Positions 11,089-19,130 of a DNA stretch of 64,000 nt are shown here, one piece after another (the stretch's first letter is position 1; each line of letters opens with the position of its first letter). The position numbers were made by a program, and so were the translations under genes. A model generated the notes under the pieces. It searched no databases. It saw nothing but the letters and a program-made list of their open reading frames with translations, and was not told where the DNA came from. This DNA is from Myxococcus stipitatus (lineage in GTDB: Bacteria > Myxococcota > Myxococcia > Myxococcales > Myxococcaceae): contig NZ_JAKCFI010000005.1 in assembly GCF_021412625.1 (NCBI RefSeq), forward strand, positions 682,001-746,000, in the 5' to 3' direction.

Positions 11089-12257
11089 GGGCCACGGCGC
11101 CTTGGATGATGGTCATGGCGCTGGCCAGCGCCCCCGCCCTGGCGCGGGAGCCCGCCTCCGACGCATGCGGCGGCGTGCGCTTCGTCAACGGCCGGGTGGA
11201 GCTGGGACGCCCGCTGGCGCCGAAGGGAGAGCAGACCGAGGCGTGCCTGAAGCACGTGGCCAGCGTCCTCGTCACCCGCCCCGCCATCCGCTCCGTGACG
11301 GTGGCGGCCCGGCTGCCGGACACCGAGCGCCTGGACGGGCAGGGCCTCGCGGCGGCCAAGGCCGCGGCGGACATCCTGGTGGCGGCGGGCGTCCCCCGCA
11401 CGCGCGTCTCCGCGGTGGCCCCTCCGGCCATCCCGGGCGAGGCCGGGCAGCTCCAGCTGGCATACGTCGAGCGTCCGGCCCAGCCCCGCGTGGCGCGGGT
11501 GGGCGCGGTCAGCGGCGAGGTCCTCGCCGGCCCGAGCCCCTCGGAGCTGAGCCCCCGGGGCGTGGGCGAGTCGCTCTACACGAGCGAGGTGCTCCAGACG
11601 GGCCCCCACGCGCGAGCGGAGCTGGAGCTGGCGGACTCCAGCCGCGTCCAGGTGATGCCGGACAGCCTGTTGCGGCTGGGCACGCTGGCGCTGGCCGCCA
11701 ACGGCAAGCGCGAGGTGCGGCTGGAGCTGCTGCGCGGCACGGTGGAGACGCACGCCGCGCCGGGTGGCGACGGCTCCGTGTTCGAGATTCGCACGCGGGG
11801 GGCGGTGGCCGGCGTGCGCGGCACGCAGTTCCGCGTGTCCGCGCTGGATGACGGAGCCAGCCGCCTGGAGACCCTCGAGGGCAAGGTGGCGCTGGGCGCG
11901 GACACGGGCGAGGTCGAGGTCCCGGGCGGGCATGGCTCCCGTGTGAAGCCCGGGGCGGCGCCGGAGCCGCCGCGTCCGCTGCTCGCCGCGCCGCAGCTCA
12001 ACGGGCCGCGCGGCGGCGGCTTCGCCACGCCTCCGCGGCTGGAGTGGTTCAAGGCGGCGGGCGCCACGTCGTACCGCGTGGAGCTGGCGCGCACCGCGGA
12101 CTTCGCCGCGGGAGTGAAGGCCTACGACGCCGCGGGCCTCGAGTTCACCGTGCCGACGGAGTTCGAGGGCAAGTGGTTCTGGCGGGTGCTGCCCGTGGAT
12201 CCGGACGGCTTCATCGGCTACCCCTCGAAGATCTTCGCGTTCGACGTCCACCGCTGA
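11085..12257 (+). CDS. Secreted FecR-domain protein
   Basis: 390 residues with a signal peptide (MVMALASAPALA). Residues ~20-130 resemble a degenerate OmpA-like domain (numbers of conserved RLPDTERLDGQGLAAAKA positions). A FecR domain follows at ~140-250, with the typical VQVMPDSLLRL, VRLELLRGTVE and GVRGTQFRV elements, and a C-terminal Ig-like beta domain ends the protein. In this bacterial group such secreted FecR proteins are not tied to iron-sigma signalling; they are often coded next to CHASE2 membrane proteins, as here. The ATG overlaps the OmpA stop by four bases and the CHASE2 gene starts nine bases after its stop, so the three are one operon. The function is likely envelope sensing or scaffolding. 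Confidence 0.88.
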   Translation: MRATAPWMMVMALASAPALAREPASDACGGVRFVNGRVELGRPLAPKGEQTEACLKHVASVLVTRPAIRSVTVAARLPDTERLDGQGLAAAKAAADILVAAGVPRTRVSAVAPPAIPGEAGQLQLAYVERPAQPRVARVGAVSGEVLAGPSPSELSPRGVGESLYTSEVLQTGPHARAELELADSSRVQVMPDSLLRLGTLALAANGKREVRLELLRGTVETHAAPGGDGSVFEIRTRGAVAGVRGTQFRVSALDDGASRLETLEGKVALGADTGEVEVPGGHGSRVKPGAAPEPPRPLLAAPQLNGPRGGGFATPPRLEWFKAAGATSYRVELARTADFAAGVKAYDAAGLEFTVPTEFEGKWFWRVLPVDPDGFIGYPSKIFAFDVHR

Positions 12258-12266
12258 GTCGACGCG

Positions 12267-13691
12267 ATGAGCTCCGCCCCCGAGCCCTCTCGCGGAGTCA
12301 CCCTGCCCCGCCCCTCCCCCGCGACGCTGCGGGGAGGCGCGGCCCTGGTCGGCGTGGCCCTGGCGGTGCTCACCGCGTCGCGGGGCGGCGCGCCGGGCTG
12401 GGGGGAGCGGGCCCTCTACGACCAGGCGGTGAGCCGGCTGTTGCCGGGCGTCCCGCGCAGCGCCGACCTGGTGCTGGTGGAGGTGGATGATCGCACCCTC
12501 GAGGCGCTCGGCGAGCGCTGGCCGCTGTCGAGGACCACGTGGGCCCGCGCCTTCCACGCGCTGGCGCTCCGGAGACCGGCCACGGTGGCCGTGGACGTGG
12601 TGTTCGACCAGCCCGGACCGAGGGAGGCGCTGGAGCTGGGGGAGGAGCTGCTCGCGGCGCTCCAGTCGTCGGGGCTCGCGGCCCAGCCCGCTGGCGCGGC
12701 GCTGGTGACGCAGCTGGAGGAGAAGCTGCGCGCGCAGGATGGCGACGCGCGGCTGGCGGAGGCGCTCGCGGAGAGCGGCGCCGTCATCCTCGGCGCGGCG
12801 GCCCTCACGGACGACATGTCGTTGATGCCCTCGCTCGAGGATGGCGCGCTGGGCACGCCCCTGCCGATTCCCGTCGACACGCTGCGGCTCCAGGGGCGGG
12901 GACTCGCGGGCAGCATCGCCCCCTTGCGGATGGCGGCGCATGGCAGCGGCACGCTGAACATGCTGGTGGACCCGGATGGCGTCATCCGCCGCTATCCCTT
13001 CGCGGTGGGCGTGGGTTCGCAGTCCTGGCCGTCCCTGGCGCTGGCGACGGCGCTGCGGCTGATGCCCGAACAGGCGGAGGTCCTCCGGCGCAGGGCGGCC
13101 CATGATGATGGCGCGCCGTTGATGCGCCTGCCCGCCCCGGACTGGCTCCCCCGCGTGAGCCTCGGCGACCTCCTCCAGGCCGACCCCGCCTCGGTGGGAC
13201 TGGACCTGGCCCTGCGGGGGAAGACCATCTTCGTGGGCGTCACCGCCACCGGGCTGCATGGCCAGAGCACGCTGCCCGGACAGGTCGCGGTGCCGGGCGT
13301 GGAGATCCACGCCTTCGCGCTCGACAACCTGCGCGCGGGCCGGCTGATGCGCTCGTCGGGTCCCGTCGCCTGGACAGGCGTGCTGGAGACCGCCTGTCTG
13401 TTGGGGCTGTTCGCGTTGCTGTGCCGGCGGATCCGCACCCCCGCGGGAGCCATCCGCGCGGCGGCGGTGCTGGGGACGCTCCACGTCGCGCTGGTCGGCT
13501 GGCTGGCGGCGGACCTGGGCTGGGTGATGCCGCTGATTCCGGCCTGCGTGGGCCTGACGCTGATGCTGATGGTGGACTACGCGGCACGCACCGAGGAGTT
13601 GGGGCGACAACGCGGTGCGCTGCGCAAGCTGTTCATCCGCTATCCCCAGACAGCGCCGGGGAGCACGACGCCCCCCACCGAGCCACGATAG
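12267..13691 (+). CDS. CHASE2-domain membrane protein without an output domain
   Basis: 474 residues. An N-terminal membrane helix (about 24-42) is followed by a large extracytoplasmic CHASE2 domain (about 50-360; signatures VLVEVDDRTLEALGERWPLSR, split as VEVDDRTL and WPLSR, plus VAVDVVFDQPG and LRGKTIFVGVTATGL). Three C-terminal membrane helices lie at about 370-390, 395-420 and 425-445. CHASE2 usually feeds a cytoplasmic kinase, cyclase or GGDEF module. Here the protein stops ~25 residues after the last helix (LGRQRGALRKLF), so any signal must pass to another protein. It is coupled to the FecR and OmpA genes upstream, suggesting an envelope complex. Confidence 0.88.
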   Translation: MSSAPEPSRGVTLPRPSPATLRGGAALVGVALAVLTASRGGAPGWGERALYDQAVSRLLPGVPRSADLVLVEVDDRTLEALGERWPLSRTTWARAFHALALRRPATVAVDVVFDQPGPREALELGEELLAALQSSGLAAQPAGAALVTQLEEKLRAQDGDARLAEALAESGAVILGAAALTDDMSLMPSLEDGALGTPLPIPVDTLRLQGRGLAGSIAPLRMAAHGSGTLNMLVDPDGVIRRYPFAVGVGSQSWPSLALATALRLMPEQAEVLRRRAAHDDGAPLMRLPAPDWLPRVSLGDLLQADPASVGLDLALRGKTIFVGVTATGLHGQSTLPGQVAVPGVEIHAFALDNLRAGRLMRSSGPVAWTGVLETACLLGLFALLCRRIRTPAGAIRAAAVLGTLHVALVGWLAADLGWVMPLIPACVGLTLMLMVDYAARTEELGRQRGALRKLFIRYPQTAPGSTTPPTEPR

Positions 13692-13782
13692 CCGCACGCC
13701 CTCCCGCCTCCTGGAGAGGCGAGAGCCCCCGCACCTCCGGCAGGTCACGCAGGCGGGGCTTCCGTGGCACCATTCGACGTGA

Positions 13783-15576
13783 ATGGTTCCCTATGCCCTC
13801 ATCGCCGAGCCCGACCCTCATCGCGCCGCTGGTCTCCTCTCGCTCGTCGCCGGGGAAGGACTGGAGGGGGTGCTGGCGAGGGACGGCGCCGAGGCGCAGG
13901 AGGTGGTTCGCCAGCGCAACGCGCCCGCGCTGCTCGTCACGGACCTGGCGCTGCCGCGCGTGGATGGCTTCACGCTGCTGACGTGGCTGCGGGAGCGCAA
14001 GGACGCCAGCGCGACGCAGGTGGTGGTGGTGACGGCCTTCGACGAGCTGCGGGTGCGCGCGTGGCAGCTGAAGGACTCGCTCGGAATCCACTCGTTGCTC
14101 AGCCGCCGGGCACCGCTCGACGCGGTGAGGGAGACGGTGCGGCGCGTGCTGGCCGGCCAGCGCCCCCTCCCCGTGGCGCCCGCGGAGCCTTCGGAGGAGG
14201 ACGAGCGACGTCGACTGGAGCGCATCGCCGCCATGCGCCTGGTCGACGAGGGTCCGCCGGAAGAGGAGCTGCAGGGGCTCGTCACCGAGGTGGCCCATGC
14301 CTTCGCGGTGCCGGTGGCGCTGCTGACGTTGGTGCTGGGAGAGCGGCAGTGGTTCAAGGCCCACGTGGGTCTACCGCCCTCGCTCGCGAGGGACCGGGGC
14401 ACGCCGCGCGACTGGGCGTTCTGTCACCACGTCGTCCAGGGCAAGGAGTCGCTGGTGGTGCCGGACGCCACGCGCCACCCGGTGTTCCGCGACAACCCGC
14501 TGGTGCGCGACGGCATCGTCGGCAGCTACGCGGGAGCGCCCCTCGTGACACCCGCGGGCGAGGTGCTGGGCACGCTGTGTGTCATCGATACGCGGCCGTT
14601 GATGCTCGGCACCGAGGACCTGGCGGCCCTGCGCGAGCTGGCCCGCCGGGTGGCGGGGGACCTGGAGCTGAAGTCGCGAGGCCACCCGGCCCTCCAGGAG
14701 CGGGGACGCGCGCCGAGCGACGCGGCGCCCACGGAGGCGTCCGCGCTCGCGCAGCTCCGGGAGGCCATCCAGGCCCTCGACGTGGCGACGATGCTGGTGG
14801 CGCCAGGGCGGCGTCCCTTCGCCTGCAACGCGGCGATGGCGGAGATGCTCGGCGTGCCGGCGGACCGCATCCCGGGGATGTCGTTCGACACCTTCTGCCA
14901 GTACGTCGAGGGCCTCAGCGCGTCGCCCTCCGGTCGCGTGCCCGAACTGGACCTCGCGGCCGAGTCGTCCCGGGGACTGCACCTCACCCTGGCGTTGGAG
15001 CTGCCCCGACCTCGGCGGGTGCGCTGGGTGGCGCGCCCGTTCCCCATCCCGGGCGGCGTCGCGCAGCTCCTGACGCTCATCGAGCTGGGCGGCACCGCGC
15101 CGCGCGAGGAGCGGGAGCGGGGCCTGCGCGTCGACGTGCTCACCGGCCTGGCCACGCGACGCGCGGGGGAGGAGCGGCTGCTGCGGGAGATTGGCCGGTG
15201 CCGACGGGATGGGCTGCCCTGCGGCGTGCTCCTGGTGGACCTGGTGGGGCTGGGGCGCATCAACATGACGAAGGGCTTCGACGCGGGTGACCACGCGCTG
15301 CGCGACGTGGCCCGCAGGCTCGACGGCGTCGGCGGGGCCGCGGGCTTCGCGGTGCGATGGGAGGGCGGCGCGATGCTGGTCGCCCTGCCGGGACTGGACG
15401 CGGTGGCCGTCGAGGCCCTCCGAGAGCAGCTCCTGGCCGAGGTCGACGCGCCGCGCGTCCATACGGCGACTTCGATGGTGGAGGGCGAGGAGGACCCGCA
15501 CGACACACTGGCGCGGGTCCATGCCGCGATGGCGCGCGCGAAGCTGGAGTGGCGGAGCCCGCCCCTGACAGGCTGA
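13783..15576 (+). CDS. Receiver-GAF protein with a degenerate GGDEF domain
   Basis: 597 residues. The N-terminal receiver (1-125) has Asp54 in LVTDLALPRVDG, but the usual Lys segment is altered (SLLSRRAPLD). A GAF domain (about 150-300) has the GTPRDWAFCHHV and GTLCVIDTRPL motifs common to phytochrome-like GAFs. A PAS-like segment (about 330-430) is followed by a C-terminal GGDEF fold (about 445-597; DVLTGLATRR at its start). The active-site loop reads R-W-E-G-G-A-M, so the catalytic Asp/Glu of GGDEF are replaced; residues 527-531 are EGGAM. It should not make cyclic di-GMP and may instead bind a nucleotide or act as a scaffold. It stands alone, 91 bases after the CHASE2 gene. Confidence 0.85.
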   Translation: MVPYALIAEPDPHRAAGLLSLVAGEGLEGVLARDGAEAQEVVRQRNAPALLVTDLALPRVDGFTLLTWLRERKDASATQVVVVTAFDELRVRAWQLKDSLGIHSLLSRRAPLDAVRETVRRVLAGQRPLPVAPAEPSEEDERRRLERIAAMRLVDEGPPEEELQGLVTEVAHAFAVPVALLTLVLGERQWFKAHVGLPPSLARDRGTPRDWAFCHHVVQGKESLVVPDATRHPVFRDNPLVRDGIVGSYAGAPLVTPAGEVLGTLCVIDTRPLMLGTEDLAALRELARRVAGDLELKSRGHPALQERGRAPSDAAPTEASALAQLREAIQALDVATMLVAPGRRPFACNAAMAEMLGVPADRIPGMSFDTFCQYVEGLSASPSGRVPELDLAAESSRGLHLTLALELPRPRRVRWVARPFPIPGGVAQLLTLIELGGTAPREERERGLRVDVLTGLATRRAGEERLLREIGRCRRDGLPCGVLLVDLVGLGRINMTKGFDAGDHALRDVARRLDGVGGAAGFAVRWEGGAMLVALPGLDAVAVEALREQLLAEVDAPRVHTATSMVEGEEDPHDTLARVHAAMARAKLEWRSPPLTG

Positions 15577-15610
15577 CGGCGCGTCAGGCGGTGTAGAACG
15601 GGAGTCCGCC

Positions 15611-16210
15611 ATGGCTCCCATGCCCGACCGCCTGCTGCTGCCGCTCGAGTTCGACCCGCTCCCGCTGCGCGACGAAGTGCTGGCGCTGCCCCCCGAGGCC
15701 TGGGTGCCGCACTTCAACACGCGCTTCTACGAGGGTGAGTGGAGCGGCGTCCCGCTGCGTTCGGTGGGCGGGATGGAGGGGCGGATGTACCCGGACCCCA
15801 CCGCGCGGGAGGCCTACGCGGATACGCCGGTGCTCGCGCGTTGCCCCGCGCTGCGACGCGCCCTGGCGCGCTTCCAGTGCCCCATCGGCTCCGCGAGGTT
15901 GTTGAAGCTGGCGGCGGGCGCGAACATCCGCGAGCACACGGACTACAACCTCGCCTTCGAGGACGGCGAGGTCCGCCTCCACGTCCCCATCCTCACCCAC
16001 CCGGACGTCGTGTTCGTCCTCGCGGGCGAGCGCGTGCCGATGCGCGCGGGCGAGTGCTGGTACCTGAACTTCAACCTCCGCCATCGCGTGGACAACGCGG
16101 GCGACACGGACCGCGTGCACCTGGTGCTCGACTGCGGGGTGGATGACTGGCTGCGCGACCTGTTCGAGCGGGCCACGCGCCAGGCCACGGAGGCGCCCCA
16201 TGTCGGCTGA
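15611..16210 (+). CDS. Aspartyl/asparaginyl beta-hydroxylase-like Fe(II)/2-oxoglutarate dioxygenase
   Basis: 199 residues, about the length of bacterial single-domain members of the family. A double-stranded beta-helix core carries the likely iron ligands His109 and Asp111 (REHTDYN) and His158 (LRHRVDN), with Arg168 downstream placed to bind 2-oxoglutarate. The family hydroxylates Asp or Asn side chains, or related small peptides. The next gene, a Nif11-like peptide, overlaps its 3' end by 11 bases, and a sulfotransferase follows with a further overlap, so the three are translated together. That context suggests hydroxylation of a peptide or of a shared small-molecule substrate, with sulfation possibly on the new hydroxyl. 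The substrate is not known. Confidence 0.88.
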   Translation: MAPMPDRLLLPLEFDPLPLRDEVLALPPEAWVPHFNTRFYEGEWSGVPLRSVGGMEGRMYPDPTAREAYADTPVLARCPALRRALARFQCPIGSARLLKLAAGANIREHTDYNLAFEDGEVRLHVPILTHPDVVFVLAGERVPMRAGECWYLNFNLRHRVDNAGDTDRVHLVLDCGVDDWLRDLFERATRQATEAPHVG

Positions 16211-16406
16211 GGACTTCGCGCGCTTCCAGGCGCTCGTGCTGGAGGACGTCCCGCTCCAACAGGCGCTCGCCGCGACGAAGGACGTGCCCGCGTTCATCAC
16301 CCTGGCCCGTCAGCTCGGCGCCGAGCGCGGCTGCCACTTCACGGACGCGGAGGTGCGGGAGGAGATCCGCGCGGCCCGCCAGCAGTGGTTGAGGACGTGG
16401 CTATGA
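16200..16406 (+). CDS. Nif11-like small protein (possible RiPP leader/precursor)
   Basis: A 68-residue protein whose pattern resembles the Nif11 family: FxxLVLED near the start, a middle DVPAFITLARQLGAERG and a C-terminal FTDAEVREEIRAA helix. Nif11 domains occur as leader peptides of ribosomally made, modified peptides as well as free-standing proteins of unknown role. There is no Gly-Gly or Ala-Gly cleavage site followed by a Cys/Ser/Thr-rich core; the protein ends soon after the helix (QQWLRTWL). The start lies inside the hydroxylase gene and the stop overlaps the sulfotransferase start (ATGA). It could be a substrate, a carrier or docking protein, or an enzyme subunit. The family call rests on pattern only. 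Confidence 0.65.
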   Translation: MSAEDFARFQALVLEDVPLQQALAATKDVPAFITLARQLGAERGCHFTDAEVREEIRAARQQWLRTWL

Positions 16407-17404
16407 GCGGCCCCCTCGACCTGACGGGGTGGATTCCGGGACGCCTGGAGCGGGACGCGCGGACGAACCAGCCCCTCGTCGACTGGTGCCACCTGGGCAC
16501 GCGGCGCTTCACGGACCCGTTCTTCGCGGAGACGCTGGAGCGGCGCCTCCGCCACCCCTTCCCCCTGCTCTTCCGCCACCGCACCGGCATGGAGGTCCTG
16601 GAGGAGAGAGCGCGCACCCACCCGGGGCTCCCCGTGCGGGGGCTCATCTTCCACCTGTCCCGTTGTGGCTCCACCCTGCTGGCCCAGCTCCTCGCGGCGC
16701 TGCCCCGCGCCGTCGTGCTCTCCGAGGCGGGCCCGGTGGACCACGTGCTCCGCGCCCACCGGGCCTTCGATGACGTCTCGGACGAGCGCCGCGTCACCTG
16801 GCTGCGCGCGCTCGTGTCGGCGCTGGGGCAGCGGCGCGCCCCGGAGGAGGAGGCGGTCTATCTCAAGCTCGACGCGTGGCACGTGCTGGAGCTGCCGCTC
16901 ATCCAGCGGGCCTTCCCGGGGGTGCCGTGGCTCTTCCTGTATCGCGACCCGGTGGAGGTGATGGCCTCGCACCAGAAGCACGCGGGCGCGCACATGATGC
17001 CCGGCGTGCTCGACCCGACGTGGTTCGGCCTCGAGGCCGAGCGACTCCAGGCGCTCTCCCGTGAGGAGTACGGCGCGCGCGTGCTCGCGGCGCTGTGCGA
17101 GGAGGCGCTGCGCGGCTACCGCACGCGCACGAGTCCCGCGCGACTGGTGAACTACCGACAGCTCCAATCGGAGGGCGTGGCCCTGCTCGTGGACCTCTTC
17201 GGACTGGAGCCCTCGAAGGCGGAGGAGACCCTCCTCGCCGAGGCCGCGCTCCGCGACGCGAAGAACCCGGTCGTCCCCTTCAACGACGATACCGAGGAGA
17301 AGGCACGAAGCATCTCCGAGCCCTCCCGGAAGATGGCGGAGCGCTGGGTCCGGCCCGTCTACGAGCGCCTGGAGGCCGAGCGGCTCGGCACATCGTCGAC
17401 CTAG
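16403..17404 (+). CDS. Sulfotransferase
   Basis: 333 residues from the ATG at 16403, which overlaps the stop of the Nif11-like gene. The PAPS 5'-phosphosulfate loop is HLSRCGSTLLAQLL at about 84-97, and the 3'-phosphate-binding segment is FLYRDPVEVMASHQ at about 180-193. The overall layout matches the bacterial sulfotransferase family (P-loop NTPase-like fold) that moves sulfate from PAPS to a hydroxyl or amine. It is cytoplasmic, with no signal peptide. Neighbours are a beta-hydroxylase and a small Nif11-like protein; a plausible order is hydroxylation then O-sulfation. A strong hairpin about 120 bases downstream ends the unit before the aib operon. Confidence 0.9.
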   Translation: MSGPLDLTGWIPGRLERDARTNQPLVDWCHLGTRRFTDPFFAETLERRLRHPFPLLFRHRTGMEVLEERARTHPGLPVRGLIFHLSRCGSTLLAQLLAALPRAVVLSEAGPVDHVLRAHRAFDDVSDERRVTWLRALVSALGQRRAPEEEAVYLKLDAWHVLELPLIQRAFPGVPWLFLYRDPVEVMASHQKHAGAHMMPGVLDPTWFGLEAERLQALSREEYGARVLAALCEEALRGYRTRTSPARLVNYRQLQSEGVALLVDLFGLEPSKAEETLLAEAALRDAKNPVVPFNDDTEEKARSISEPSRKMAERWVRPVYERLEAERLGTSST

Positions 17405-17526
17405 CGGCGCCCCGCCTCCGAGCCCGCGTCCGGCGTGTCACGGCCCCACGTGCAGGGGTGCCCTTGGTGTGACGTCGCGGCCCCTCTCCGAGAAAGCTCG
17501 TCCTCTCCTAAATGCCTGTAACTCCT

Positions 17527-17551
17527 GGGGGGCCCTTCCCTTCGGCCCCCC
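17527..17551 (+). terminator. GC-rich hairpin after the sulfotransferase unit
   Basis: An eight-base-pair perfect stem (GGGGGGCC / GGCCCCCC) with a nine-base loop. The following bases (cttgcc) lack a clear T run, so it may be a weak intrinsic terminator or simply insulate the aib promoter that begins 20 bases later. Confidence 0.55.
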
Positions 17552-17570
17552 TTGCCGGTCGGTTCCCGCG

Positions 17571-17613
17571 TTGACACCCTGCGTTGCGCCATGCTACCTA
17601 CCGGTCGGTAGGT
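17571..17613 (+). promoter_or_regulatory. aib operon promoter and candidate AibR operator
   Basis: A perfect -35 hexamer TTGACA (17571-17576) is followed, at the distance of a -10 box, by an inverted repeat ACCTACC-GGTC-GGTAGGT (17596-17613). The palindrome covers the expected -10/+1 area and sits about 43 bases ahead of the TetR-family gene. This is the usual placement for autorepression by a TetR regulator. In Myxococcus xanthus AibR represses the operon and is released by isovaleryl-CoA; the same logic is inferred here. The -10 box itself is weak. Confidence 0.7.
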
Positions 17614-17655
17614 CGCGATGCTGCAAAATTTACAGTCACCTGCGAAGGGGCACAC

Positions 17656-18336
17656 GTGACGCACGGACGGAAGCCGGATGAGGGTGAGCGGTACCGGGTC
17701 ATCCTGGAGACGGCGGCGCGGCTCATCTGCGAGCGCGGCTACGAAGGCACGTCGATGCAGGAGATCGCCGCCGCGTGCCGGATGACGAAGGCGGGGCTCT
17801 ACCACCACATCCAGAACAAGGAGCAGCTGCTCTTCGCCATCATGAACTACGGGATGGACCTGTTCGAGGAGCAGGTCCTCTCGCGGGTCCAGCACATCGA
17901 GGACCCGGTGGAGCGGCTGCGCGCCTGCATGCGCCACAACATCCTGTTGGTGACGCGCGGGTGGAGCAAGGAGGTCATCATCATCCTCCACGAGCACGCC
18001 ACGCTCACCGGCGAGGCGCGCGCCTTCATCGACAGCCGCAAGAAGCGCTACGTCGACTTCCTGGAGGAGGCCTTCGCGCAGGCCGCGCAGCAGGGACGCA
18101 TCCGCCCGGTGGACCCCACCATCGGCGCGTTCTCGTTCCTGGGCATGGTGCTGTGGGTCTACAAGTGGTTCAAGCCGGACGGGCGACTGACGGACGAGCA
18201 GATCGCCGACGGCATGGTGGAGCTGCTCTTCCCGCCCATCGTCGCGGCGGCGGTCGACGGCCAGCCCGGTGTCTCGTCGTTGCGCGTGGTGCCTCGCGCG
18301 GCGGCCTCCGGCTCCGGCAACACGGAGGAGTCGTGA
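17656..18336 (+). CDS. aibR: TetR-family regulator AibR of isovaleryl-CoA biosynthesis
   Basis: 226 residues from GTG 17656, preceded by GAAGGGG. The helix-turn-helix is in the first 60 residues (GTSMQEIAAACRMTKAGLYHHI) and is followed by an all-helical ligand-binding domain. Its gene starts an operon encoding the AibA/AibB decarboxylase, AibC reductase and HMG-CoA synthase, the set known from Myxococcus xanthus, where AibR senses isovaleryl-CoA. The stop overlaps the GTG of aibA. A palindrome just upstream is the likely operator. The name is given from gene order and family together; the ligand pocket was not checked in detail. The C-terminal tail (about 205-226) looks disordered. Confidence 0.88.
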   Translation: MTHGRKPDEGERYRVILETAARLICERGYEGTSMQEIAAACRMTKAGLYHHIQNKEQLLFAIMNYGMDLFEEQVLSRVQHIEDPVERLRACMRHNILLVTRGWSKEVIIILHEHATLTGEARAFIDSRKKRYVDFLEEAFAQAAQQGRIRPVDPTIGAFSFLGMVLWVYKWFKPDGRLTDEQIADGMVELLFPPIVAAAVDGQPGVSSLRVVPRAAASGSGNTEES

Positions 18337-19130
18337 AGACCGCGCGCTGGTGTTCGCTGGAGGAGGCGGTCGCCTCGATTCCCGACGGCGCGTCGCTGGC
18401 CACCGGCGGCTTCATGCTGGGCCGCGCGCCCATGGCGCTGGTGATGGAGCTCATCGCCCAGGAGCGCCGGGGCCTGAGCCTCATCTCGCTGCCCAATCCC
18501 CTGCCCGCGGAGCTGCTCGTGGCGGCCGGGTGCCTGGCGCGCGTGGACATCGCCTTCGCGGCGCTCAGCCTGGAGGGCCGTGTGCGGCCCATGCCCTGCC
18601 TCAAGCGGGCCATGGAGCAGAACACCATCGCGTGGCGCGAGCACGACGGCTACCGCGTCGTCCAGCGCCTGCGCGCCGCGTCCATGGGCCTGCCCTTCAT
18701 CCCCGCGCCGGACGCGGACGTGTCCGGGCTGGCGCAGGCGGAGCCTCCGCGCACGGTGGTGGACCCGTTCACCGGCGAGAGCGTCCCGGTGGAGCCCGCC
18801 TTCTTCCCGGACGTGGCGCTCATCCACGCGCGCGCGGCGGACGAGCGCGGCAACCTCTACATGGAGGACCCCACCACGGACCTGCTGGTGGCGGGCGCCG
18901 CGCGCAGGGTCATCGCCACGGTGGAGGAGCGCGTGCAGCGGCTGCCCCGCGCCACCATCCCCGGCTTCCAGGTGGACCGCATCGTCCTGGCGCCCGGCGG
19001 CGCGCTGCCCACCGGCTGCGCGGGCCTCTATCCCCACGATGACGCCACGCTGGCGCACTACCTGTCGCTGGCGGAGACGGGCCGCGAGGCCGAGTTCCTC
19101 GAGTCGCTCGAGGCCCGGAGGGCCGCATGA
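18333..19130 (+). CDS. aibA: AibA, CoA-transferase-like subunit of 3-methylglutaconyl-CoA decarboxylase
   Basis: 265 residues of the class I CoA-transferase alpha-subunit fold (glutaconate CoA-transferase type): DGASLATGGFMLGRAP near the start, PLIHAR-type strand ALIHARAADERGN in the middle and a C-terminal substrate-binding region. With AibB it forms the heteromer that decarboxylates 3-methylglutaconyl-CoA to 3,3-dimethylacrylyl-CoA rather than moving CoA. GTG 18333 overlaps the aibR stop (GTGA), has a GGAGGAG-like site just upstream, and gives the expected length. Its stop overlaps the aibB start by four bases, giving fixed stoichiometry. The assignment rests on operon order and fold. Confidence 0.9.
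   Translation: MKTARWCSLEEAVASIPDGASLATGGFMLGRAPMALVMELIAQERRGLSLISLPNPLPAELLVAAGCLARVDIAFAALSLEGRVRPMPCLKRAMEQNTIAWREHDGYRVVQRLRAASMGLPFIPAPDADVSGLAQAEPPRTVVDPFTGESVPVEPAFFPDVALIHARAADERGNLYMEDPTTDLLVAGAARRVIATVEERVQRLPRATIPGFQVDRIVLAPGGALPTGCAGLYPHDDATLAHYLSLAETGREAEFLESLEARRAA

Noticed and set aside
10737-13748. 1003-codon open frame on the minus strand
   Set aside because: Antisense to OmpA, FecR and CHASE2 genes, whose domains and codon bias are clear. Composition is Arg/His/Gln-rich and meaningless.
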